Assembly (NCBI RefSeq): GCF_026113935.1
Contig: NZ_JAPEUL010000009.1
Coordinates: forward strand, 268,501-332,500
DNA from: Marinomonas rhodophyticola
GTDB taxonomy: Bacteria; Pseudomonadota; Gammaproteobacteria; Pseudomonadales; Marinomonadaceae
Reading direction: 5' to 3'
DNA: 64,000 nucleotides
Part shown: in pieces, positions 42,181-50,466 of the stretch
Numbering within the stretch: the stretch's first letter is position 1
Layout of the letters: each line of letters starts with the position of its first letter
Program-made: the position numbers and the translations under genes
The notes under the pieces: generated by a model
The model's input: only the letters and a program-made list of their open reading frames with translations
Told to the model about the DNA's origin: nothing
Databases searched by the model: none

Positions 42181-42230
42181 ATGCATCTTGTTAGCGTCTG
42201 TCATCATGAGTGAAAGACGAAAAAAAGTGT

Positions 42231-42249
42231 CGCTAACCTCACGTTAGCG
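42231..42249. promoter_or_regulatory. Second inverted repeat between gabD and the GntR gene
   Basis: Seven-base arms CGCTAAC and GTTAGCG with a five-base spacer, about 75 bases before the GntR start. Could be an autoregulatory site. Confidence 0.4.
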
Positions 42250-42322
42250 GCGCTTTTGCGTATAATAGTCAATATTCCACACTTTTGATTACGAAGTGTT
42301 TAGCTCGCGAAGGGGTAGTAGA

Positions 42323-42992
42323 TTGGCGCAGAAAAGAGCGGTGGTTCGTCAGAGTTTTCCCGATATTATTGCGGCGGATTTACGTCAGCGTATTTTGTCT
42401 GGTGACCTTGCGGAAGGTGAGGCTCATTCGTCAGGAGTTGTTGGCAGAAGAATACGATGTGTCGCGCATGCCGATTCGTGAAGCATTAAAACGCCTTGAT
42501 GCTGAGGGGCTGGTGGTTTTTACCAATAATCGCGGTGCTACGGTCACCAAGCATTCTCTTGATGAAATTGCCGAAATCTTTGATGTGCGAATGATGCTAG
42601 AAGTGGATCTTTTCACTCGTGCTATTCCCTTAATGCAAGACGAACATTTTCAGCTTTGCGAGAGTATTCTAAAAGAGATGGAAGTCTCATACCAAAGTGG
42701 CGATGTTGCAGCGTGGGGGCCGTTAAACGCCGCGTTTCATGGTGCGCTTTATGCGGCCGCGGATCGAAAGTTAACGACCAATTTATTAGAGCGTGCCAGC
42801 TTACAATCCAATCGTTATGTGAGTATGCACATCGATCAGCTGAATAAATCAAAAAGTGCGCAACAAGATCATAGTGATCTTCTTGCTTTAGCTCGGCAAG
42901 GTAATGTACAAAGCGCGGCTGATAAATTACGCTCTCATATCGAAAACACCAAGATCCAAGTACTCGAATGGATTACCGCAGCTCGAAGTTGA
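42323..42992 (+). CDS. GntR-family regulator, FadR/FCD type (frameshift at about 42422)
   Basis: Winged helix plus helical FCD effector domain. TTG 42323 follows AGGGG by seven bases. The first frame gives AQKRAVVRQSFPDIIAADL and then leaves the family; removing one G at GAGGCTC (42419-42425) restores EGELIRQELLAEEYDVSRM and PIREALKRLD, for 222 residues. A GTG at 42296 is an alternative start. Divergent from gabD-gabT, which it may control; it is also near the hydroxyproline genes. Confidence 0.85.
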
Positions 42993-43016
42993 AGCTCTCC
43001 AAACTGCTTTCTAATG

Positions 43017-43088
43017 TTGGTCGGCCTTCAGGCCGTCAAAAACCTGATAACACCAAATCAAAGCCCTTGACGCGCTAAAGCACGACAA
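43017..43088. repeat. REP-like inverted pair
   Basis: TTGGTCGGCCTTCAGGCCG at 43017 (ending CGTCAA at 43039) and, in inverted orientation, a copy at 43067-43088 reading on the minus strand TTGTCGTGCTTTAGCGCG then TCAA. Each is a small hairpin; together they resemble the better pair at 48021-48099. Confidence 0.45.
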
Positions 43089-43104
43089 AAAACCTTAGAA
43101 GTGG

Positions 43105-44356
43105 TTAAAACCGATTCGCTGAAAACGGTGTAAGATCAATGTCTGGTGTGCCATTACTAACAAGCGCCGCGACGAGTCTCAGCGGTTCCCGCCGATTGAG
43201 TAAGCCCTAAATGGCCATGTCCAAACGCGTAAATCACGCGTTTAGAGCGGCTGGCATAGCTTATGACGGGCAAGCTGTCAGGCATGGAAGGACGAAAGCC
43301 CATCCATTGTTTTCCGTCTTCGATTTTTAAACCAGGTAAAAATGTTTTCGCTTTATCAAGCAAGATTTCAGCCCGTTGAAAGTTGGGTTTTAAGTCCAAT
43401 CCACCTAGTTCAACCGCGCCGCCAACACGTACGCCTTCACCTATTTTGGTCACCACAAAGCCATGATTGCTAAACGTAATATGCGTCTTTAAATCGAATG
43501 CGCCAGATGGCAGTGTCGTGTTGTACCCTCGTTCGGTATCCAATGGCAAACTGTCGCCAATAGATTGCGCTAAAATTTTTGACCAAGCACCAGCACAAAG
43601 TACCACTTGATTGGCTTCATAATCGGCCGAATCACTTTTCAAATTGACAAAATTGTCTTTCAAATCAATGGAATGAATCGACGCGATGACGATTTTACCG
43701 CCACGTTTTTCAAACTCGTTGGCCAAGTGCTGAGTCCATTGGGCAGGATCGCAGACGTTTATCCATTCTGGGGTAAAGGCCGCATGGGTGAATCTAGGGT
43801 GAATGCCGGGTTGGATTTTGGCGATGGCTTCTGAACTAAGTAAAAACTCATAGACGACGCCGTGCGCTTGTCGAGTTTGCCAACCGGCAAGACTGGCACT
43901 GAATTCTGCTTCGCCTTCATACAGCTGCAACTGCCCTTCTCGGCGGATCATGGCTTCGCCACCTACCGCGTCGATTTGGCGCTCCAACGCCGCCTTGGAA
44001 ACCGCCATTAAACTGGCTTGTGCCGCGAGTGATGCTTGGTATTTATCCTGCCAACTGGCGCGCCAGAAACGCAACATCCAAGGAAGGATTTTCAGTGCAT
44101 AAGCCGGTCGCAGTGATAAGGGGCCAAGAGGGTCGATTAACCATTTTGGTGCTTTGCGCATAATGCCAGGTGTTGCCAGCGGAATGACATCGGCAAAAGC
44201 AAAGGCGCCAGCATTACCCGCAGAGGTTTCTGCAGCGACGCCTTTTCGATCCAACACCAGCACTTGTCGGCCTTCGGATTGCAGTTTTAATGCAATGCTA
44301 ATGCCTATGATTCCGGCACCAATTACAATCACATCCTGATTTTTTGTACTGTCCAT
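43105..44356 (-). CDS. D-amino acid (probably D-hydroxyproline) dehydrogenase, DadA-like (frameshift at about 43177)
   Basis: FAD-dependent DAO-family oxidoreductase. Seen: VIVIGAGIIGISIALKLQ dinucleotide motif, VLCAGAWSK, and GHGHLGLTQSAGTAE near the end. The raw frame ends at 43157 as TAETRRGAC; removing one base of GAGTCTC (43174-43180, plus strand) gives TAELVAALVSNG and a 416-residue protein stopping at 43105. ATG 44356 has GGGTGA upstream; ATG 44371 is possible. Next to a hydroxyproline epimerase and a deaminase, it probably oxidises cis-4-hydroxy-D-proline; the substrate is inferred from context. Confidence 0.83.
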
Positions 44357-44406
44357 TTCGGTTTCACCCATTATCGCTAAGCTATTTTGTGACTTTGAAG
44401 AATCTA

Positions 44407-45342
44407 TTAAGACAAGCTAATGCCATTCTTCAACGGGTCGTTGGGGTTCATCATTAACGTGGCTTCTTTAGTGACAAACGCTTGTCCGGTAATATTTGGA
44501 ATAATGGAATCGTTTGTTACTTGCTGATAGCTCAAACGATAACTACTGCCAATGGTACTTTCTTGAATAATTTCTTCGCCGGGCGCAAGGCGATTATCCG
44601 CTGCTAGACACGCCAAACGGGCGGAGCTTCCCGTGCCACAAGGGGAGCGATCATAAGCATTGTCTGGACACAAAACAAAGTTACGGCTGTGGCCGTTTTT
44701 GTTCAAAGCTGGTCCATAAAGAACAATGTGATCAATGATGCCGCCATCTGTACCTGTTAATTGCTTTGCTTCAATGGCTTCACGAATTTTGATCGAAACG
44801 TCAGTGAGGTTGCGAATATTACTTGGAACCACAGGAACAGGGCTTTTATCGACGATAAAGAACCAGTTTCCGCCATAAGCAATATCGCCAGAAACTGTAC
44901 CTATACCATCAATATCTAACGTGACATCTTTCTGCAAACGATGACTGGCGACGTTTTTCACGGTCACTGTATTGGCATCAGACAAAGTGACTTCAACCAC
45001 ACCGACGGGCGTCTCAATCTTATGAGTACCTATATCAATTTTGCCCATGTGAGCTAACGTGGCAGCCACGCCAATGGTGCCGTGACCGCACATACCGATG
45101 ACGGCTGCAGCGTCGAAATAAATCACACCTGCCACGCATTCAGGGTTAACAGGCTCTACCAGCATCACGCCCACCATGGCTTCTTGTCCATAGGGTTCGG
45201 CTACCACGGAACGATAAAAATCCTTATGCTCTGTGGCTAATATCTTGGCGCGTTCTGCCAATGAGCCAGAACCCAAATCTGGCCCACCAGACACAATAAC
45301 GCGGGTGGGTTCACCTTCCGTATGACTGTCTATGACTTGCAT
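44407..45342 (-). CDS. 4-hydroxyproline 2-epimerase (proline racemase family)
   Basis: 311 residues. Cofactor-independent enzyme interconverting trans-4-hydroxy-L-proline and cis-4-hydroxy-D-proline. Both catalytic cysteines are present: GMCGHGTIG (which marks epimerases rather than the Thr-type dehydratases) and DRSPCGTGSSA. Start set at ATG 45342 (MQVIDSHTEGEPTRV), with GGAG upstream; it overlaps the end of the previous gene by 13 bases. Part of the three-gene hydroxyproline operon. Confidence 0.9.
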   Translation of the reverse strand: MQVIDSHTEGEPTRVIVSGGPDLGSGSLAERAKILATEHKDFYRSVVAEPYGQEAMVGVMLVEPVNPECVAGVIYFDAAAVIGMCGHGTIGVAATLAHMGKIDIGTHKIETPVGVVEVTLSDANTVTVKNVASHRLQKDVTLDIDGIGTVSGDIAYGGNWFFIVDKSPVPVVPSNIRNLTDVSIKIREAIEAKQLTGTDGGIIDHIVLYGPALNKNGHSRNFVLCPDNAYDRSPCGTGSSARLACLAADNRLAPGEEIIQESTIGSSYRLSYQQVTNDSIIPNITGQAFVTKEATLMMNPNDPLKNGISLS

Positions 45343-46310
45343 GTATCTATTACTCCACCTTGTTTCTTCCAATCTGCGAACCAGTTTTTGAAGAGAGAAT
45401 ATTGCTCTTCACAGTAACGACGTTGCGCAGCGTTCAGCTCGTCTGTCTCGTTGAAGTGTAATCGATACGCTTCTTCGCCGTTTAAGACAAGCAAATATTT
45501 GAAGAATAAGACTAACTCGGGACCTTCGTCGAAACTGGCCAAAACGGAAAACGCTTCTTCTAATTCTTGGGCGCGAACGCGAGCCTCTGCGTTGCCTTGA
45601 GCAGCAAGTTTGCATAAGTTTGCGAGTAACAAAACTTCGTTTGGCAACGCTGTACCAATCCCTGTGATGGCACCCACCGCGCCGCATTTGACAAAACCGT
45701 GGTAGACCGCCGTATCCACCCCCACCATGAGCAAAACATCATCGTCTTGGGAGGTGATATTCTCTGCGGCATAACGCAAGGCTTCTTTGCTGCCAAATTC
45801 TTTAAAGCCAACTAGATTCTTATGCTCAGCACGTAGCGCAAAAAACAAATCCGCACGGGTTTCAAAACCATACACAGGGCTGTTGTAGATAATCGCTGGA
45901 ATGGAGGGCGCAGCGGATAAAATCGCTTTAAAGTGGTTGCGTTGCGCGGCAATCACCGAGCCACGAGACAGCACACGAGGAATCACCATCAAACCCGCCG
46001 CACCGACTTTTTCCGCGTGCGCCGCCAAGGCCACCGCGGATTTGGTATTAATCGCCCCCGTGCCGACGACCACAGGAATGCCTGCATTCACTAAGCGCTC
46101 CACGCCTTCCATGCGTTCTGCATCGGTCAACAAAGGCCAATCGCCCATAGAACCGCAATACACCACCGCCGACATCCCCGCCGCCATCATCTCCTTGCCC
46201 TTCTTCACCAAGTTATCGAAATCTGGCGTACGATCCGCCTTACAAGGCGTCATCAGCGCCGGCATGATACCGTTGAAAACACTCACATCTAAAACAGAAC
46301 GACCCATCAT
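45330..46310 (-). CDS. Probable 1-pyrroline-4-hydroxy-2-carboxylate deaminase (DHDPS family)
   Basis: 326-residue TIM-barrel lyase of the dihydrodipicolinate synthase family. Seen: MTPCKADRTPDFDNLV, YCGSMGDWPLLT, the tyrosine in IIYNSPVYGF and the Schiff-base lysine in LVGFKEFGS. The family holds many activities; the assignment to hydroxyproline catabolism (making 2-oxoglutarate semialdehyde) rests on operon context with the epimerase and D-amino acid dehydrogenase. AAGG precedes the ATG by six bases. Confidence 0.82.
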   Translation of the reverse strand: MMGRSVLDVSVFNGIMPALMTPCKADRTPDFDNLVKKGKEMMAAGMSAVVYCGSMGDWPLLTDAERMEGVERLVNAGIPVVVGTGAINTKSAVALAAHAEKVGAAGLMVIPRVLSRGSVIAAQRNHFKAILSAAPSIPAIIYNSPVYGFETRADLFFALRAEHKNLVGFKEFGSKEALRYAAENITSQDDDVLLMVGVDTAVYHGFVKCGAVGAITGIGTALPNEVLLLANLCKLAAQGNAEARVRAQELEEAFSVLASFDEGPELVLFFKYLLVLNGEEAYRLHFNETDELNAAQRRYCEEQYSLFKNWFADWKKQGGVIDTCKS

Positions 46311-46546
46311 TCGCGACCTTTTTTATGAATTTGAAGGATTTTACTAGCAAAAAGTAAAAATGGATTTTGTATCCAAAATACGCCTAGTGCAAAAAGTAGT
46401 CAATTAGATTTGGCGTCAATTCAGATGATTTAAGAGTAAGTTGATGATGAAGTATAGAAGGCAAGAGCTAAGCGACAAACTTAGCTTTCTTTAAAACCGA
46501 TGAGTCTCTCTTCTAACTGGGACGTTTGCAATAGTAATTTGATATG

Positions 46547-47221
46547 TTAGAGCAATGATTCAATTCGCTCTGCTACTGCATCGTATATGAGCTCACTTTC
46601 ATGTTCACTGGCAGCTATTAATGGTTCCTCAGGTGAATTTATAGCTTGAAATTTTGCAAGTGTTTCTTCTCGTACAAAACGACATGGCTTCAAAATGACT
46701 GGGATAATAGTTGCGCCATCACTTTTAGCTTTTTCTAAAAGAGGAGGCAGTTCGTTGTCAACAATAAAGTCTGACGCGAGAAAATCGGCGCTTATTAAAA
46801 GTACAGCCACTTGAGCCTGATCCAAAGCTTTACTTATCTCTGTCTTCCATAACTCTCCGGCAGAGATTCTGGTGTCGCTCCAAGCTTCTATAAGACCTTT
46901 TTTCTCAAGGGGTTTTAGATGTACAGCAAGTCGATCAAAGTAAGTTTTGTCTTTATGCGAATAGCTTATAAAGGCTCGTTTTCGTTTAGTTGATACTTTT
47001 ACTTTCTCTTTTTGTGGAATTTCGCTATCGGAAATATCTAATTTGCTCTTAAGTAAGTCAATGCGCTCTTCATTGATACCTATTGGGCTTCCTCTTTCTA
47101 GTAAGGATATAACAGGCTGAGATACTCCGATATCTTTAGCTAAAGTTGATTGGCTGATATCTTTCTCTTTACGCTTTGAATTAATTAACTTTCCAAACTC
47201 TTCCCAGTTGATCTCTGCCAT
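46547..47221 (-). CDS. XRE helix-turn-helix / TIR-domain fusion protein
   Basis: 224 residues. An XRE-type DNA-binding domain (about 5-62; SQSTLAKDIGVSQPVISLLE) is followed by a charged linker and a TIR-like domain (about 82-222) starting KRAFISYSHKDKTYFDRL, with the alphaC-like run SKALDQAQVAVLLISADFLA and a glutamate at about residue 157 (SDFIVDNEL) where NAD-cleaving TIR enzymes have their catalytic Glu. Stands alone; no effector such as ThsA or SAVED is next to it. May be a defence sensor or a regulator. Activity is inferred from fold only. Confidence 0.8.
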   Translation of the reverse strand: MAEINWEEFGKLINSKRKEKDISQSTLAKDIGVSQPVISLLERGSPIGINEERIDLLKSKLDISDSEIPQKEKVKVSTKRKRAFISYSHKDKTYFDRLAVHLKPLEKKGLIEAWSDTRISAGELWKTEISKALDQAQVAVLLISADFLASDFIVDNELPPLLEKAKSDGATIIPVILKPCRFVREETLAKFQAINSPEEPLIAASEHESELIYDAVAERIESLL

Positions 47222-47554
47222 GTTGATTCCTAAAAAGGCTTATGCTTTATTCACAATAAAATGATTATTCTTTTCCTACAAGAAAAATATACGTAAGACA
47301 GCTGTGCTGGATCATCTTCCCTCTCGTGCCATGCTTAGAGCGGATATTTTTTGGATGCTTAATGCCATCAAGCTGAAAATCTACATCCAGTTTTGTCCAG
47401 TAGAAGCCTTATATATAAAATACTTGAACTAGATACTTAAACTTTTCGTTTTCTTATTCGGCAATATTTTGTTTAGTAAAGTCCTTTTATCGATTGTCTT
47501 TACGACAACAGACTACGAGAAGCACTAGTAACCTAAAAGATAGAAAGGATTAAC
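47222..47554. other. Intergenic, nothing recognised
   Basis: This 333-base gap lies between the divergent XRE-TIR gene and the small hypothetical gene and should hold both promoters. I see no convincing ORF, RNA or repeat. Confidence 0.5.
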
Positions 47555-47932
47555 GTGGTTAAGTTAGAAGAGGTTTTTTTGTCCTATTTAGATCAGTTTA
47601 TGCAGCAATGGAAAGTGTATTTAAAACAACAGCTTTCCCTATATGAATTGCGTTATGTCGCCTCGGACGCTGGTGATCGTGTGGATATTAAAACGAATTC
47701 ACTAGTGTATTTCCGTTGGCTTCGGACGACTTCTAGAGCAGGCGATAATTTCGATGACTCAAGGGATGACGTTGCTTGGGTGATGTTGGAAAAGCAGTTA
47801 AAGATTTTTGCGAAAAAAGCCGAAAACGGCACGTTTGACCTGGTTTCTAAGCTGCATCTTGAGGAAAGCCAAATCCATATAGTTCTCAATTTTAGTTATG
47901 ATGACGAGCAACATATCGTGTATGTGAGTTGA
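47555..47932 (+). CDS. Hypothetical protein, 125 residues
   Basis: GTG start at 47555 with AAAGGA six bases upstream. I do not recognise the family. The protein is soluble and acidic towards the end, with an aromatic N-terminal helix (LSYLDQFMQQWKVYLKQQLS), a middle rich in Arg/Asp, and beta-like strands near the C-terminus (IHIVLNFSYDDEQHIVYVS). No signal peptide or membrane segment. Divergent from the XRE-TIR gene and followed by REP-like repeats. Codon use looks like its neighbours. Confidence 0.65.
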   Translation: MVKLEEVFLSYLDQFMQQWKVYLKQQLSLYELRYVASDAGDRVDIKTNSLVYFRWLRTTSRAGDNFDDSRDDVAWVMLEKQLKIFAKKAENGTFDLVSKLHLEESQIHIVLNFSYDDEQHIVYVS

Positions 47933-48020
47933 ACTTTGATTTTTTAATTATCGTGTTTCATCATAAGGAAATATTCTTGTCGTTCCAGAGAAGGTTGTTG
48001 TTAAACGACTTCCGTTGATC

Positions 48021-48099
48021 TTGTAGGTCGCGCATTTATGCCGACAAAAAACTCGCCACGACAAATTACGTATTGTCGGGCTAAAGCCACGACCTACAA
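48021..48099. repeat. REP-like element pair in inverted orientation
   Basis: The unit TTGTAGGTCGCGCATTTATG then CCGACAA (48021-48047) recurs inverted at 48073-48099, where the minus strand reads TTGTAGGTCGTGGCTTTAGC then CCGACAA. Shared ends TTGTAGGTCG and CCGACAA with a variable centre, about 27 bases each, resemble bacterial REP/BIME elements. Lies in the 343-base gap 47933-48275, which otherwise holds only the hairpin at 48231-48259. Confidence 0.7.
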
Positions 48100-48230
48100 A
48101 AAAAGCAATATAAATCAAACAATTGTATGCTAAAGAATGTTACATGCCTGATCACGGTTGTACCTCCCTCATCAGGCCTACAAAACATGCTCGCTACCTT
48201 TAACGACACCCTCCTTCGTGGAAATGACGG

Positions 48231-48259
48231 TACGTGAACAACCATAGGTTGTTCACGTA
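48231..48259. terminator. Hairpin after lpd
   Basis: Perfect 13-base arms TACGTGAACAACC and GGTTGTTCACGTA with a three-base loop, 16 bases after the lpd stop. No T run, so termination is uncertain; it could also be a protein site. Confidence 0.5.
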
Positions 48260-48275
48260 AAGAGCTCTGTAATCA

Positions 48276-49682
48276 TTAAGTTTTCTTTGCTTTTTTATTC
48301 GGCATGTCGGTAATCGTTCCAGCGCCGAGTTCTGCCGCTAAGCCGACGGATTCGTGTAGGCTTGGGTGAGCGTGAATGGTTAAGGCGATGTCTTCCAGTG
48401 TGGCGCCGAATTCAATGGCGAGTGTCAGTTCACCGAGTAATTCTCCCGCATGGGAACCCACAACGCCAGCGCCTAAGACGTGTTCTGTTGCTTCGTCATA
48501 AATGAGTTTGGTTTTACCCTGAGTCACGCCAGAGGCAATGGCGCGGCCGCTTGCTGTCCATGGGAAAACGGCGGTTTTTATGGCGATGTTTTGTTTTTTT
48601 GCTTCTGTTTCGGTTAAACCAACCCAGGCCACTTCTGGAAAGGTATAAGCGATGGACGGAATGGCGAGTGGTTGGAAATCAACCTTGTGACCCGCAATGA
48701 CTTCAGCGGCGGTATGGCCTTGATGGGACGCTTTGTGCGCCAACATAGGGCCGTGAGTGACGTCGCCAATCGCATAGATATTGGGTACAGATGTTTGGCA
48801 CTTTTCATTTGTCAGTACAAAACCACGTTCGTCTAATTTGACGCCGATGTCGGAAATACCCGCGGTTTTGCCATTCGGCGAGCGACCAACGGCGACCAGC
48901 ACGGCATCCACTGAAAGGCTTCGCTCGCCATCTTTGTCTTGCATGGTGACGTTCAAGGCTTCTGGTGTGGCTTCTATATTAGTGACTTGGGTTTTGGTTA
49001 AAAAACTCATACGATCTTTGTTGACTTGCTCGAAGACACGCACGAGGTCTTTGTCTGCGCCGGTCATGATTTGCTCGCCAAGTTCCGCGACGGTAATTTT
49101 TGCGCCAAGCGCTTGGTAAACCGTGGCCATTTCCACGCCAATAATGCCGCCGCCAAGGACGAGTAAATGTTCTGGAATGCGTTCGAGTTGTAGAGCGCTG
49201 GTGGCGTCTAAAATCCGTGGATCGTCATAAGGCACAAACGGCAATTTAATGGCGCGGGAACCAACGGCGATGATGGCGTTTTTAAAATCGACTTGTTGTG
49301 ACTGTCCGTCTTTGGTGACGGTGATGGAGTTGGTCGAATCGAAAGTCCCTTCCCCATGAAGGACGGTGACCTTTCTTCCTTTCGCCATCAATGCCAAGTT
49401 GCTGGTGAGTGTGTCGACCGTGGATTGTCTATGGTGACGGATCTCATCCAGATCAATGGTTGGCTTGGCAAATTGTACGCCGTGAGCAGGTTCTTCAGTC
49501 ATGAGGATTTTTCCCGCCACATGCAGCAGCGCTTTAGACGGGATACAGCCAACGTTCAAGCAAACGCCGCCCAATGTATTATGACGTTCTATCATGGCAA
49601 CGCTTAAGCCTAAATCGGCAGCTCGAAACGCCGCCGCATAACCGCCAGGACCGCTTCCTAGTACAACGAGATCGTATGTCAT
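48276..49682 (-). CDS. lpd: Dihydrolipoyl dehydrogenase
   Basis: 468-residue FAD enzyme that reoxidises the lipoyl arm of 2-oxoacid dehydrogenases or the glycine cleavage system. Seen: LVVLGSGPGGYAAAFRAADL, the redox-active disulfide GGVCLNVGCIPSKALL, the NAD motif LGGGIIGVEMATVYQALG and the C-terminal HAHPSLHE with the catalytic His-Glu pair. No other dehydrogenase subunit is adjacent. AGGAG precedes the ATG. The divergent TetR gene and two matching operators between them point to local control. Confidence 0.94.
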   Translation of the reverse strand: MTYDLVVLGSGPGGYAAAFRAADLGLSVAMIERHNTLGGVCLNVGCIPSKALLHVAGKILMTEEPAHGVQFAKPTIDLDEIRHHRQSTVDTLTSNLALMAKGRKVTVLHGEGTFDSTNSITVTKDGQSQQVDFKNAIIAVGSRAIKLPFVPYDDPRILDATSALQLERIPEHLLVLGGGIIGVEMATVYQALGAKITVAELGEQIMTGADKDLVRVFEQVNKDRMSFLTKTQVTNIEATPEALNVTMQDKDGERSLSVDAVLVAVGRSPNGKTAGISDIGVKLDERGFVLTNEKCQTSVPNIYAIGDVTHGPMLAHKASHQGHTAAEVIAGHKVDFQPLAIPSIAYTFPEVAWVGLTETEAKKQNIAIKTAVFPWTASGRAIASGVTQGKTKLIYDEATEHVLGAGVVGSHAGELLGELTLAIEFGATLEDIALTIHAHPSLHESVGLAAELGAGTITDMPNKKAKKT

Positions 49683-49727
49683 TCTTTCTCTCCTGCAATG
49701 ATGTTCTGTGAAATATGGCTTTTCTAC

Positions 49728-49741
49728 CTATCACTAGATAG
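49728..49741. promoter_or_regulatory. TetR-type operator, lpd side
   Basis: CTATCACTAGATAG, a near-palindrome with arms CTATC and GATAG, 46 bases upstream of the lpd ATG. The same 14 bases occur again at 49784-49797. Confidence 0.75.
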
Positions 49742-49781
49742 ATTAAATATAACTTGTGGATTTACGATGGGTCAATAAAAT

Positions 49782-49799
49782 ATCTATCACTAGATAGAT
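49782..49799. promoter_or_regulatory. TetR-type operator, regulator side
   Basis: ATCTATCACTAGATAGAT has seven-base arms ATCTATC and GATAGAT around ACTA and contains the full lpd-side site. It lies 19 bases before the TetR start, consistent with autorepression. Confidence 0.78.
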
Positions 49800-49818
49800 G
49801 AAATAATGAGACACCCGA

Positions 49819-50382
49819 ATGAGCATTGAGAAAAACGATACTAAAACAAACATCTTGGACGCTGCTGAGCGTTTTATTGTGCAAGGCGGTTATAACGCAT
49901 TCAGTTTTCGCGACATCGCCGAAGCGGTTGGTATCAAGAGTGCAAGTGTTCACTATCACTATCCGACCAAGGGGGATTTAGTGGCCGCTGTGATGGCGCG
50001 TTACACTGAGCTATTTTCGCAATTACTGCCAAACCCAAAGGATGAAAGACTCGATCCTCGGGTGTTGTTAAATGGTTTTATCAATGGTTTTAAAGCCAAG
50101 ATCGTTGAACAGCGCAATATGAGCTTGTGTACCATGCTGACGTCTGACAAATCGATCTTGCCAGACGAGGTTTGCACAGAGTTATCTGTGTTTTATCAGC
50201 TGAAACTTACTTGGTTGAGTCAGGTGTTTGCGCGTTTGGATCAGACAGATGAAGACACGGCGTTAATGCAAGCCAGTCAATTGTTAGCGTGTTTGCATGG
50301 CGCATCGATTTTGGTACAAGGTACAAATCAGCCCGTCTTTTTCGATCATGCCCTATCAAGTTGGCGTAAGCGTTGTGATTGA
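49819..50382 (+). CDS. TetR-family transcriptional regulator
   Basis: 187 residues. N-terminal helix-turn-helix (ILDAAERFIVQGGYNAFSFR, then GIKSASVHYHYPTKGDLVAA), then a helical ligand domain. Weak ribosome-binding site. Divergent from lpd, with two copies of a palindrome between them, so it most likely represses lpd and itself. Inducer unknown. Confidence 0.9.
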   Translation: MSIEKNDTKTNILDAAERFIVQGGYNAFSFRDIAEAVGIKSASVHYHYPTKGDLVAAVMARYTELFSQLLPNPKDERLDPRVLLNGFINGFKAKIVEQRNMSLCTMLTSDKSILPDEVCTELSVFYQLKLTWLSQVFARLDQTDEDTALMQASQLLACLHGASILVQGTNQPVFFDHALSSWRKRCD

Positions 50383-50466
50383 AAAAGAAGAGAAAAGATA
50401 TCAATTTAAGGCGCCTTAGGATTAATGTATTATAAAGCTTCCACAATTCATGCGAAATGTTGCTAA

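Noticed and set aside
43105-44356. Glycine oxidase or sarcosine oxidase
   Set aside because: The same fold, but the ending GHGHLGLTQSAGTAE and the hydroxyproline neighbours fit a D-amino acid dehydrogenase better.
48231-48259. A parS site
   Set aside because: The hairpin has TTCACGTA and not the full TTTCACGTGAAA core.
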